The notes under the pieces: model-generated
What the model was told of the DNA's origin: nothing
The model's database searches: none
Seen by the model: the letters and a program-made list of their open reading frames with translations, nothing else
Position numbers and translations under genes: made by a program
Assembly: GCA_029060585.1 (NCBI GenBank)
Contig: JAIDTS010000292.1
Location: forward strand, 1 to 7,389
Source of the DNA: Muribaculaceae bacterium
GTDB taxonomy: Bacteria > Bacteroidota > Bacteroidia > Bacteroidales > Muribaculaceae
DNA: 7,389 nucleotides
Direction of reading: 5' to 3'
Shown: positions 1 through 6,714 of the stretch, piece by piece
Layout of the letters: every line of letters begins with the position of its first letter
Numbering within the stretch: the first letter of the stretch is position 1

Positions 1-773
1 CCCAGCTCCTGGGCGATGAAGCCGAGTTTCTTGCCTTGTCCGCAGGTTGGTTTCTCTTCCGGTCCGCCCATTGTCTCGCGGAAATAGTTGATATGGCTCC
101 GCAGCCGGAGCTTTTCTTCGGCGACGTCAAGTTTCTCGATATAGAATATCAGCTCCTGTTCCAGCCTTCCTTTATCGTATTCTATCGTAGTCATGCGCGA
201 AAGCTGTGTCTCGAGCCTCTCGCGTATCTTGGAAATGCGTTCTTTCTCAAAAGGCTCTACCTTTGAGAGAAGCTCCGCTATGTTGCGGGTCTTCTCCTCG
301 AAGAAGGCATAGAGCTTTCTTCCTTCCGTCTCCCTGAAGTCGGTCAGCTTGTTCGAGGCCTCCTCGCAAGCCTCCTTGAAAGCCTTCACGTCGGTCTCGT
401 CGAGGGTCTGAAGCTGTGTCTTCATGGATTCAGGCATACGCATGAGAATAGGAAACCAATCCTGGGGTACAGGAATTCCGAGCGATTCTGCTGCGTCCTC
501 GATCTGCACCTTGTAAGCGGCCAGAACCTCGGTGTTGACACTGGCGGGTGCCTCTGGAGCGGTGTTTTCCACCATCACCGACAGGTCGACCTTTCCGCGC
601 TCCAGCTTATGAAGAAGCGCGTTTCTCACTTCCACTTCAAGCTCACGGAAATAACCGGGCACCCTCATGCTCAGGTCGAGCTGTTTCGAGTTCAGGCTTT
701 TGATCTCTACAGTGATTTTCTTTGTCGGCGCCGTCGCCGTTCCGCGGCCGAAGCCGGTCATCGAGTATATCAT
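1..773 (-). CDS. yicC: YicC/YloC family endoribonuclease, 3' end outside window
   Basis: Reading leftward from the ATG at 773-771 gives 257 residues with no stop before the window edge. The start MIYSMTGFGRG matches the conserved N-terminus of YicC proteins (usually MxxSMTGFGR). The C-terminal DUF1732 region is visible around residues 215-257, with VAEEKLRLRSHINYF and KKLGFIAQEL, which in the family is followed by a short conserved end. Family members are about 290 aa, so roughly 35 residues lie to the left of the window. The middle (about 125-225) is rich in charged residues and looks mostly helical. YicC and YloC are known as cytoplasmic endoribonucleases affecting RNA turnover; that role is taken from the family, not seen here. 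The start is fixed by the family N-terminus; no Shine-Dalgarno is visible. A good promoter lies 28 bp upstream. In many Bacteroidales yicC is followed by gmk and nadD; here nadD is instead on the other side, on the opposite strand. Confidence 0.95.
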   Translation of the reverse strand, partial: MIYSMTGFGRGTATAPTKKITVEIKSLNSKQLDLSMRVPGYFRELEVEVRNALLHKLERGKVDLSVMVENTAPEAPASVNTEVLAAYKVQIEDAAESLGIPVPQDWFPILMRMPESMKTQLQTLDETDVKAFKEACEEASNKLTDFRETEGRKLYAFFEEKTRNIAELLSKVEPFEKERISKIRERLETQLSRMTTIEYDKGRLEQELIFYIEKLDVAEEKLRLRSHINYFRETMGGPEEKPTCGQGKKLGFIAQEL

Positions 774-800
774 GGGTGGTCTGTATTATGTTTCATTATG

Positions 801-832
801 CAAAGTTAACTAATATTCGCCATAAAGGCAAA
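801..832 (-). promoter_or_regulatory. Bacteroidota-type promoter for yicC
   Basis: On the minus strand, TAACTTTG at 808-801 is a perfect match to the -7 consensus TAnnTTTG. TTTG at 832-829 fits the -33 element and the gap is 20 nt, inside the usual 19-21. The transcript would start near 794-797 and leave a leader of about 20-25 nt before the yicC ATG. Confidence 0.75.
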
Positions 833-848
833 TATTATTTAAATTCTC

Positions 849-879
849 TTGTCGTTTTCATCTTATTTCATTATATTTG
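849..879 (+). promoter_or_regulatory. Bacteroidota-type promoter for the mutase-flavin reductase-nadD run
   Basis: TATATTTG at 872-879 matches TAnnTTTG exactly, and TTG at 849-851 lies 20 nt upstream as a -33 element. Transcription would start near 883-887, giving an AT-rich leader of about 45 nt before the ATG at 930. The -33 elements of this promoter and of the divergent yicC promoter are only 16 bp apart (832 and 849), so a protein bound between them could affect both directions. Confidence 0.75.
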
Positions 880-929
880 CGTTTAAATAATATAACCAGA
901 TTATATATAACCCTAAATCATATTTTATA

Positions 930-2678
930 ATGGACAACGAACAGCTGTTGAAAACCGTCAAGGCCAAAGCCGAGCAGTGGCTTGGCCCTCAGTATGATGA
1001 AGAAACCCGCGCCGCAGTCAAGGCCCTCCTTGACGCCGAAGACCCTACCGACCTCGTAGAGGCATTCTACAAGGACCTCGAGTTCGGAACAGGCGGCCTT
1101 CGCGGAATCATGGGCCCCGGCTCCAACCGCATGAACATCTATACTGTAGGCGCAGCCACCCAGGGCCTCGCCAACTATCTCAAGGACTGCTTCAAGGATC
1201 TTCCCCAGATCTCAGTTGCTATCGGCCATGACGTCCGCAATAACTCCCGCAAGTTTGCTGAACTTGCCGCAGACATCTTCTCGGCAAACGGCATCAAGGT
1301 CTACCTCTTCGACGCCTGCCGTCCTACACCGGAGGTAAGCTACGCCATCCGTCACCTTGGCTGCCAGAGCGGCGTAATGGTAACCGCAAGCCACAATCCA
1401 AAGGAATACAACGGCTACAAGGCTTATTGGAGCGACGGCGCCCAGATGATCGCTCCTCACGATGTAGAGACTATCGCCTACGTCAACAAGATCACTTCAG
1501 TGGACCAGATCAAGTTCACTCCAAACAAAGACCTCATCCAGATTATCGGCAAGGATGTCGATGAACCCTATCTGAAGGAAATACATGCCCTTTCACTTTC
1601 TCCCGAAGCAGACAAGCGTCATGCCGACATGAAGATTGTCTACACTCCGATCCACGGAACAGGCTCGATGCTTATGTTCGACGCACTGAAGATGTGGGGA
1701 TTCGAGAACGTCATCCACGTTCCGGAGCAGGACGTACAGTCTGGTGACTTCCCCACAGTTGTTTCCCCGAACCCGGAGAATCCAGAGGCAATGGCCATGG
1801 GTATCGCCAAGGCCCGTGAGGTAGGCGCAAGCCTCGTCCTCGCATCAGACCCTGACGCCGACCGCGTAGGCCTTGTAGTCCGAGACAGCAAGGGTGAATA
1901 CCAGCTCGTCAACGGCAACCAGATCCTCATGATCTTCCTCTACTATCTCATGACCCGCAATAATGAGCTCGGCCTCATGAAGGGCAATGAATACGTAGTG
2001 AAGACAATCGTCTCTACCGAGGCAGTAAAGCGTATCGCCGACAAGAACAATGTCCGCATGTTCGACGTATTCACCGGCTTCAAGTGGATCGCCAACGTAA
2101 TGCGCGAGCAGGAGGGAACAGGCCGCTACATCGGAGGCGGCGAGGAAAGCTACGGCTTCCTGGCAGAGACCTTCGTGCGCGACAAGGACTCCATCTCAGC
2201 AGTGCCCCTCATGTGCGAGATCGCCGCATGGGCGGCAGACAAGGGCATGGACCTCTACGAGCTCCTCAAGGAGATCTATTTTGAGATCGGCTTCAGCCGC
2301 GAACGCGGTGTGAGCGTGGTGCGTCCGGGTAAGAGCGGAGCGGAAGAGATCGTAGCGATGATGAAGAACTTCCGTGAGAATCCTCCCAAGGAACTCGCAG
2401 GTAGCGAGGTCGTGATGGTGAAGGATTATCTCGACCTGAACTGCAAGGACCTTAAGACAGGCGAGATCACTAAGATGGACTTCCCGACCACAAGCAACGT
2501 GCTTCAGTTCTTCACAGCAGCCGGCGACAAGGTGTCCATCCGTCCTTCAGGCACGGAGCCCAAGATCAAGTTCTATGTCGAGGTGCGCGAGGACCTCACC
2601 GACAAGGACCAGTATGAGGAAGTGGTGAAGAAGGCCGACGCCCATATCGACCAGGTACTTAAAGACCTCAACGTATGA
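930..2678 (+). CDS. pgcA: Phosphoglucomutase/phosphomannomutase (phospho-sugar mutase), 582 aa
   Basis: A complete alpha-D-phosphohexomutase, the cytoplasmic enzyme that interconverts hexose 1- and 6-phosphates and links glycolysis to glycogen, capsule and cell-wall sugar synthesis. All four signature loops are visible in order: TASHNP at residues 152-157 with the phosphorylated serine S154; the Mg-binding loop DPDADR at 307-312; the sugar-recognition loop GEESYG at 404-409; and the phosphate-binding loop RPSGTEPK at 538-545. The length of 582 aa fits the long branch of the family, to which Bacillus PgcA belongs, rather than the roughly 450-aa ManB/GlmM branch; GEES rather than a GlmM-type loop also argues against GlmM. 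Whether glucose or mannose is preferred cannot be read from the sequence. The gene opens a rightward run; its stop overlaps the next start by 4 nt. Its codon use is strongly biased (many GCC, CTC, AAG), as in a well-expressed gene. The symbol is by resemblance. Confidence 0.95.
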   Translation: MDNEQLLKTVKAKAEQWLGPQYDEETRAAVKALLDAEDPTDLVEAFYKDLEFGTGGLRGIMGPGSNRMNIYTVGAATQGLANYLKDCFKDLPQISVAIGHDVRNNSRKFAELAADIFSANGIKVYLFDACRPTPEVSYAIRHLGCQSGVMVTASHNPKEYNGYKAYWSDGAQMIAPHDVETIAYVNKITSVDQIKFTPNKDLIQIIGKDVDEPYLKEIHALSLSPEADKRHADMKIVYTPIHGTGSMLMFDALKMWGFENVIHVPEQDVQSGDFPTVVSPNPENPEAMAMGIAKAREVGASLVLASDPDADRVGLVVRDSKGEYQLVNGNQILMIFLYYLMTRNNELGLMKGNEYVVKTIVSTEAVKRIADKNNVRMFDVFTGFKWIANVMREQEGTGRYIGGGEESYGFLAETFVRDKDSISAVPLMCEIAAWAADKGMDLYELLKEIYFEIGFSRERGVSVVRPGKSGAEEIVAMMKNFRENPPKELAGSEVVMVKDYLDLNCKDLKTGEITKMDFPTTSNVLQFFTAAGDKVSIRPSGTEPKIKFYVEVREDLTDKDQYEEVVKKADAHIDQVLKDLNV

Positions 2679-3241
2679 AAGTTTCCTGGAGACCGGGAAC
2701 CATGATATATCCTCTTCCCGCGGTGCTGGCTACCTGTGGCGCCACACCCGAGGAGTGGAACATGATAACAGTAGCGTGGGTCGGAACAATCTGTTCCGAC
2801 CCCGCTATGTGTTATATATCGGTTCGCCCCGAGCGCCATTCCCACGCTCTACTTATGAAGAACATGGAATTCACTCTCAACCTCACCACCACGTCAATGG
2901 CCAGGGCTACGGACTGGGCCGGAGTGCGTTCCGGACGTGACTATGACAAATGGAAGGAGACAGGTCTCCATCCGCTTCCCGGCGAGATGGTGAAGAGTCC
3001 GACGATCGAGGAGTCGCCTCTCAGCATAGAGTGCCGCGTCAAGAGCGTCACCCACCTTGGAAGCCATGATATGTTCATAGCGGATGTCATCAACGTGCGT
3101 GCCGACTCCCGCTATATCAACGATAAAACCGGAAAACTGGAGCTTGAAAATGCCGGAATGCTTGTCTACAGTCATGGCCAGTATTTCGCACTCGGGGAAT
3201 ATCTCGGTCATTTCGGATTTTCCGTCCGCAAGAAAAAGTAG
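2675..3241 (+). CDS. Flavin reductase-like FMN-binding split-barrel protein
   Basis: A complete 188-aa protein of the flavin reductase-like domain family (split-barrel fold binding FMN, related to flavoredoxin). Family hallmarks are PGTMIYPLPAVLATCG at residues 7-22, the segment WNMITVAWVGTICSDPAM at 28-45 followed by ISVRPERHSHALL at 48-60, LGSHDMFIADVINV at 128-141, and the end YFALGEYLGHFGFSVRKKK. Such proteins bind FMN and either reduce it with NAD(P)H or act in electron transfer; the physiological partner is not known and cannot be inferred here. There is no signal peptide, so it should be cytoplasmic. The ATG lies inside the mutase stop (ATGA), so translation is probably coupled to the mutase. 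Cysteines at 21, 40, 46 and 120 do not form a recognisable cluster. Family assignment is firm; the reaction is uncertain. Confidence 0.92.
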   Translation: MKVSWRPGTMIYPLPAVLATCGATPEEWNMITVAWVGTICSDPAMCYISVRPERHSHALLMKNMEFTLNLTTTSMARATDWAGVRSGRDYDKWKETGLHPLPGEMVKSPTIEESPLSIECRVKSVTHLGSHDMFIADVINVRADSRYINDKTGKLELENAGMLVYSHGQYFALGEYLGHFGFSVRKKK

Positions 3242-3249
3242 CCTTGATT

Positions 3250-3873
3250 ATGAAAGTCGGCATCTTTGGCGGCAGTTTCGACCCCATACACTACGGACAT
3301 ATCCGACTGGCCCAATATGTACTCGAAAATACCGACCTCGACGAGATATGGCTCATGGTAGCACCCTTGAACCCTCTCAAGCCCCAGGGATACGTCGCCT
3401 CCGACGAGCAGCGTCTTGAGATGGCACGCCTCGCCGTAGCCGAAATTCCCGGCATCAGGGTCAGCGATTTTGAATTCAGCCTCCCTATACCTTCATATAC
3501 ATATAATACGCTTCTACGTCTGAAGGAAACCTATCCGGAAATAGATTTCCGTCTCATCATAGGGGGCGACAATTGGGCTCATTTCGATAGCTGGCGCAAT
3601 CCACAGGAGATTATCGATGAGTTCGGACTCATAGTATATCCACGTCCGGGAGAAGATCTAAGTCTTCAGTCTTCAGTCTTCAGTCATAAGCCTTCTTCAT
3701 GTATTACTATTCTGAAGGACGCTCCGCAGATGCCTGTCTCCTCCACACAGCTCCGCTCCGCTCTTGAGAATCAATCAGATGCATCGCCGTCGACTTTTGG
3801 CCTGATACATGATTCAGTCCACCCGCAAGTAATGGAATATATCGAAAAGAATGGAATCTATTTAAATCGATAG
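3250..3873 (+). CDS. nadD: Nicotinate-nucleotide adenylyltransferase, 207 aa
   Basis: NadD transfers AMP from ATP to nicotinate mononucleotide, making deamido-NAD, an essential step shared by de novo and salvage NAD synthesis. The nucleotidyltransferase signature GGSFDPIHYGH is at residues 7-17 (H14 and H17 form the HxGH-like ATP site). SYTYNTL at 82-88 and IIGGDNW at 103-109 line the substrate site, and SSTQLR at 164-169 is the second ATP-binding motif (usually ISSTxIR). The length is normal for the family. I chose the ATG at 3250 because MKVGIFGGSF is the usual start; an in-frame TTG at 3244 would add two residues. The gene starts 8 nt after the flavin reductase stop and so is very likely cotranscribed with it. 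Residues 138-146, between PRPGEDL and the KDAPQ strand, are encoded by a 7-bp tandem repeat and look like a lineage-specific insertion in a variable loop. Confidence 0.95.
   Translation: MKVGIFGGSFDPIHYGHIRLAQYVLENTDLDEIWLMVAPLNPLKPQGYVASDEQRLEMARLAVAEIPGIRVSDFEFSLPIPSYTYNTLLRLKETYPEIDFRLIIGGDNWAHFDSWRNPQEIIDEFGLIVYPRPGEDLSLQSSVFSHKPSSCITILKDAPQMPVSSTQLRSALENQSDASPSTFGLIHDSVHPQVMEYIEKNGIYLNR
3661..3685 (+). repeat. Heptanucleotide tandem repeat inside nadD
   Basis: AGTCTTC occurs three times back to back (3661-3667, 3668-3674, 3675-3681), followed by a partial fourth copy AGTC. It encodes S-L-Q-S-S-V-F-S in NadD. Three units make 21 bp and keep the frame; gain or loss of a single unit would break it. 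Confidence 0.9.
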
Positions 3874-3905
3874 GTTTTTTCTTAAAATATCATTTGATTT
3901 TTGTG

Positions 3906-3933
3906 TTGATTTCAAAAAAAATGCCTAACTTTA
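3906..3933 (+). promoter_or_regulatory. Possible promoter of the membrane/RyR gene pair
   Basis: In the 88-bp gap after nadD, TAACTTTA at 3926-3933 matches 7 of 8 positions of TAnnTTTG. A TTG at 3906-3908 lies 17 nt upstream and a TTTG at 3900-3903 lies 22 nt upstream; neither is at the ideal 19-21 nt. Transcription would begin near 3937-3941, leaving a leader of about 20 nt. The surrounding sequence is AT-rich with a run of eight A at 3914-3921. Weaker than the other promoters here. Confidence 0.45.
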
Positions 3934-3961
3934 CATTTTAATCACCAATAAACAAATACAG

Positions 3962-6289
3962 ATGAGCAAAAAAGCCATCGTCAATCTCGCAGTGGCCATC
4001 ATAGTCATTGCTTTCGTGTTCAATGCCGGAGACATAGGACGATATACATTCGTAGCGATCATTTCCTACATAGCTGTCAGACTTGCAATATATGCCGTTC
4101 GCTATTATCGCCGCTACCGCAGCAACAAGGGCTCTTCAAGGAAAGAGCGTCTTCTAAAGGTGCTGGCGTGCGTCATGGGCGTGTTCTTCATATCGGGAAC
4201 AGTCATCTACATATTCACCTTTCCATGGATAGGAAAAGACCATGGCGTTCAGTTCAACAACGCTGAACTCATCATACGGTCGATGATATGCTCTCTCGAT
4301 ATGTTCATGCTTGATGTAGACAGCAATATCCTTGACCGTCTGGACGACCATTCATTTCTCAAAGGCATGATTGTTTGTCAGGCGGCGTTATCGTTTGTAT
4401 GCACCGTGACCCTCCTCATCAGTCTTGTGTATTCGCGCGCCAAGGCATTCTATGATCTTCACCGCAGGACAAGGATAACGGATGCCAAGAACCATCTTTA
4501 CGTATTCTTCGGTGCGAATGAGAATTCCAAGCTTCTTGCAAAAGATGTCCATGAGCGCGACGATAGGTCTGTGATTGTCTTTGTCGATCACGCAGAAGTC
4601 AATGACGATGAAAACGACAGCTGGGACAATATAGTCAATCTATTCACCCATCGGCAGAAGACATTCGATCTTGCCGGTGAATCAAAGGCTCTCGTGGCCA
4701 TTTCATCCACCGGACTGAGCGAGGTGGAGGAGGATTGGCTTGAGAGGGAGGCTTCGGATGTGTTCGCTATGATTGGTATCGACAAGATACGTGATCTCAT
4801 CCGTGATCTCGTCGGGTTTCCAAAAGAGTCACAGCTTCACATCTTTTTCCTTTCCGACGACGAGGATGAGAATATACGCAGCCTGCTCAATCTGGCCAAA
4901 GACTCTACGATCCTCTCGATGGCTGAAGAGACTGGAGTGGAGCATCATATCTACTGTCATGCCCGTTTCAACGGGCCCAACAGGATTGTGGAAGATCTGG
5001 CTGTCAGAAAGCACCTTAACGTAGAGATTGTAGATTCATCTCATCTTGCTGTGGAACTCATGAAGTCTTCTCCGGAAGACCAGCCGGTGAGGACAGCATG
5101 GCTGTCTGGAAAATATCCCACAATGGTGGAGTGTCCTCTCGAATGTCTGATAGTCGGCTTCGGGGAGGTGGGCCGCGATTCCTTCCGTTTCCTTTACGAG
5201 TTCGGAACATTCATGCGGATGAAGGATGGAAAACCATCGGAGGCGAAACCTCGCATTACCGCCGTAGACTCCAAAATGAAGAAAATCGAGGGGCTTTTCA
5301 GGGTACATAAACCGGCACTCGAAGCCGCCTTCGAGAAGGGAGATCTGTCGCTCCTGAACCTTGACTGGCATGAGCAGGAATTCTTTTCAAGGTGCCTTTC
5401 GCCGGAGCGCTGCCGGAAATTAAATTATATAGTCATCGCTCTCGGCGACGACGATCAGAACATATCGCTTGCCGCCACGATATTCCAGATAATAAGACGT
5501 TATCGTGAGGATATGTCGCATCTTAGGATTATGGTCCGTTGCGTCAGATATGAGAAGATGGAGATCATGCGTAAGGTGGCGGCCCATTACAATATTGGTG
5601 GAAAAATGGACCATGACGTGTTATGTCTATTTGGAAATCCAGAGAAGATTTACTCGTATGATACCGTAATCAAGGCTGATCTTACAAAGCGGGGCAAGAC
5701 TTATTATTATAACTACGCGCGTCTGCGTGGCGAGAAGGTGGATTGGGATAAACGTCACCGTGATCTTACGGCAGTGACAATATCAGAGTCGGGAGAACCC
5801 GGATATCCCGATCTTGACAATCTTAGAAGGCTTCGACGTCAGGAAAACCAGGATATGGCCGACGCGCTGCATGCCTCGACAAAGATCTGGCTTATGCGCG
5901 AGGCTCTGGGGATGGAGTGTGACTGGAATGATTTTATATCCCGTTTCTTTGACATTGACGGATCTCCTATGAAGAATGGTAGCAAGGAGGAAATATTCTA
6001 TCACGAACTTTCGGTGGAAGAAAACAGGATATTACTGCACCTTGCAATGCTCGAGCATGCGCGTTGGAATTCCGCGCATGAACTGCTCGGATATATGGTC
6101 AATGAAAATGACCATAGATGTGAGGAACGCACGCAGCTTCACAATTGTATCCGGCCATGGGAGGAACTTGACGAAGAATCAGAAAAGTCTTCATCTCCGG
6201 GCTGGGAATGCGACTACAAAGCCTATGACTTCAGCGTGGTCGACACATCTTTATATCTCTCGGAAAAAATTAAAAATCAGAAAACATGA
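3962..6289 (+). CDS. Four-TM membrane protein with tandem TrkA/RCK-like Rossmann domains and a divergent C-terminal RyR-like domain
   Basis: A complete 775-aa protein. The N-terminus has four hydrophobic segments, about residues 5-21, 27-48, 63-88 and 132-157, with an Arg/Lys-rich loop at 47-66 that should face the cytoplasm. The cytoplasmic part holds two Rossmann-like units resembling TrkA-N/RCK domains. The first (about 177-365) begins YVFFGANENS, so its glycine loop is degenerate. The second (about 392-530) has a clean nucleotide loop GFGEVG at 399-404, acidic D436 ending strand 2, and IVIALGDDDQN at 490-500. A helical stretch at 617-650 leads to a RyR-like segment at about 690-760, recognisable from LEHARWN at 697-703 and RPWEEL at 731-736, but lacking the GWxYGPxRDD core. 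The general plan recalls CASTOR/POLLUX-like channels and bacterial RCK-gated transporters; no TxGYG selectivity filter is present in the loop before TM4. Likely role: membrane protein gated by a nucleotide. Inferred only. It overlaps the next gene by ATGA. Confidence 0.75.
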   Translation: MSKKAIVNLAVAIIVIAFVFNAGDIGRYTFVAIISYIAVRLAIYAVRYYRRYRSNKGSSRKERLLKVLACVMGVFFISGTVIYIFTFPWIGKDHGVQFNNAELIIRSMICSLDMFMLDVDSNILDRLDDHSFLKGMIVCQAALSFVCTVTLLISLVYSRAKAFYDLHRRTRITDAKNHLYVFFGANENSKLLAKDVHERDDRSVIVFVDHAEVNDDENDSWDNIVNLFTHRQKTFDLAGESKALVAISSTGLSEVEEDWLEREASDVFAMIGIDKIRDLIRDLVGFPKESQLHIFFLSDDEDENIRSLLNLAKDSTILSMAEETGVEHHIYCHARFNGPNRIVEDLAVRKHLNVEIVDSSHLAVELMKSSPEDQPVRTAWLSGKYPTMVECPLECLIVGFGEVGRDSFRFLYEFGTFMRMKDGKPSEAKPRITAVDSKMKKIEGLFRVHKPALEAAFEKGDLSLLNLDWHEQEFFSRCLSPERCRKLNYIVIALGDDDQNISLAATIFQIIRRYREDMSHLRIMVRCVRYEKMEIMRKVAAHYNIGGKMDHDVLCLFGNPEKIYSYDTVIKADLTKRGKTYYYNYARLRGEKVDWDKRHRDLTAVTISESGEPGYPDLDNLRRLRRQENQDMADALHASTKIWLMREALGMECDWNDFISRFFDIDGSPMKNGSKEEIFYHELSVEENRILLHLAMLEHARWNSAHELLGYMVNENDHRCEERTQLHNCIRPWEELDEESEKSSSPGWECDYKAYDFSVVDTSLYLSEKIKNQKT

Positions 6290-6573
6290 ACAAGGAATAC
6301 ACTCCCAGACCCGTAGATACGACCGGTGTGGATCTACCTGCAGAACTTCTTCCTCTCGTAGAGGATATGGCGAAGAACGTCCATGAGGTATGGGCGCAGA
6401 ACCGCATCAACGAAGGCTGGACCTACGGACCTGTCCGCGATGACGCCGCCAAGCATCATCCCTGCCTCGTCCCCTATGAAAACCTCCCGGAAAGTGAAAA
6501 GACCTACGACCGCGCTACTTCCCAGGAAACCCTGAAATTCATCCTTGCCTCCGGTTTTCAGATTTCTCGCTAA
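6286..6573 (+). CDS. Small stand-alone RyR-domain protein
   Basis: This complete 95-aa protein is essentially one RyR domain, the module first named from repeats in animal ryanodine receptors and also found in bacteria and phages. The signature is strong: VHEVWAQNRINEGWTYGP at residues 32-49 followed by VRDD, then HPCLVPYENLP at 58-68 and SEKTYDRAT at 70-78. There is no signal peptide or membrane segment, so it should be cytoplasmic. In bacteria the ligand of RyR domains is not established; a small-molecule or nucleotide sensor role has been proposed from genome context. The ATG lies within the stop of the 775-aa gene (ATGA), pointing to coupled translation and near-equal amounts. It carries the well-preserved RyR core that the C-terminus of its neighbour has lost, so the two may work as a pair. 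The domain call is secure; the function is not. Confidence 0.9.
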   Translation: MNKEYTPRPVDTTGVDLPAELLPLVEDMAKNVHEVWAQNRINEGWTYGPVRDDAAKHHPCLVPYENLPESEKTYDRATSQETLKFILASGFQISR

Positions 6574-6600
6574 AATTTAGGGCTATTACCAAAAATTAAC

Positions 6601-6629
6601 TCAAAAATCGAGATTTCTCGATTTTTTGA
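6601..6629 (+). terminator. A/T-flanked inverted repeat: terminator of the RyR gene or operator of the next gene
   Basis: Arms AAAAATCGAG (6603-6612) and CTCGATTTTT (6617-6626) pair perfectly over 10 bp around a 4-nt loop ATTT. Two more pairs (TC with GA) form if T6627 is bulged. It starts 27 nt after the RyR stop codon and has A-tract and T-tract flanks, which suits a bidirectional intrinsic terminator, though the stem is GC-poor. It also ends only 2 bp before the TATATTTG element, covering the -33 region, so it could instead be an operator. Confidence 0.5.
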
Positions 6630-6631
6630 TG

Positions 6632-6639
6632 TATATTTG
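6632..6639 (+). promoter_or_regulatory. -7 element of a promoter for the SIR2-like gene
   Basis: TATATTTG matches TAnnTTTG exactly and is 75 bp before the ATG at 6715. No TTG is found 19-21 nt upstream, because that place is taken by the inverted repeat at 6601-6629. The promoter may therefore be weak or depend on an activator. The start would be near 6643-6647. Confidence 0.6.
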
Positions 6640-6647
6640 CATTTTGA

Positions 6648-6677
6648 ATACTTACGGATAGCTAAGCCGTAAGGTAT
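6648..6677 (+). other. Predicted stem-loop in the leader of the SIR2-like gene
   Basis: CTTACGG (6651-6657) and CCGTAAG (6667-6673) are perfect reverse complements around a 9-nt loop. The stem extends by ATA (6648-6650) with TAT (6675-6677) across a bulged G6674. It would sit at the very 5' end of the transcript from the TATATTTG promoter. GAATAC at 6646-6651 can instead pair with GTATTC at 6682-6687, so two structures compete. An mRNA-stabilising or regulatory hairpin is plausible; no known riboswitch is recognised. Confidence 0.5.
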
Positions 6678-6683
6678 ACTTGT

Positions 6684-6693
6684 ATTCCGGAAT
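6684..6693. repeat. Perfect 10-bp palindrome in the leader of the SIR2-like gene
   Basis: ATTCCGGAAT reads the same on both strands and lies 21 bp before the start codon. It could be a protein-binding half of a regulatory region or chance; nothing ties it to a known regulator. Confidence 0.35.
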
Positions 6694-6714
6694 TCAATCT
6701 ACTGCCAATTCATT

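Noticed and set aside
609..809. Plus-strand open frame over the start of yicC
   Set aside because: Opposite to the clear YicC N-terminus and with Arg/His-rich composition typical of an antisense shadow.
1640..1930. 96-codon minus-strand open frame inside the phosphohexomutase gene
   Set aside because: A shadow caused by the strong codon bias of the mutase; low-complexity Ser/Thr/Arg content and no family signature.
3244..3249. TTG start two codons upstream for nadD
   Set aside because: The ATG at 3250 gives the typical NadD beginning; TTG starts are rarer and nothing upstream favours it.
3858..3880. Possible terminator at the nadD end: CTAT/ATAG arms followed by six T
   Set aside because: The stem is only 4 bp of mostly A:T with an 8-nt loop and overlaps the stop codon; too weak to call, although a T-run is present.
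3897..3922. ATTTTTG ... CAAAAAAAAT pairing upstream of the 775-aa gene
   Set aside because: Pairs mainly poly-T with poly-A in an AT-rich spacer, expected by chance, with only one G:C pair.
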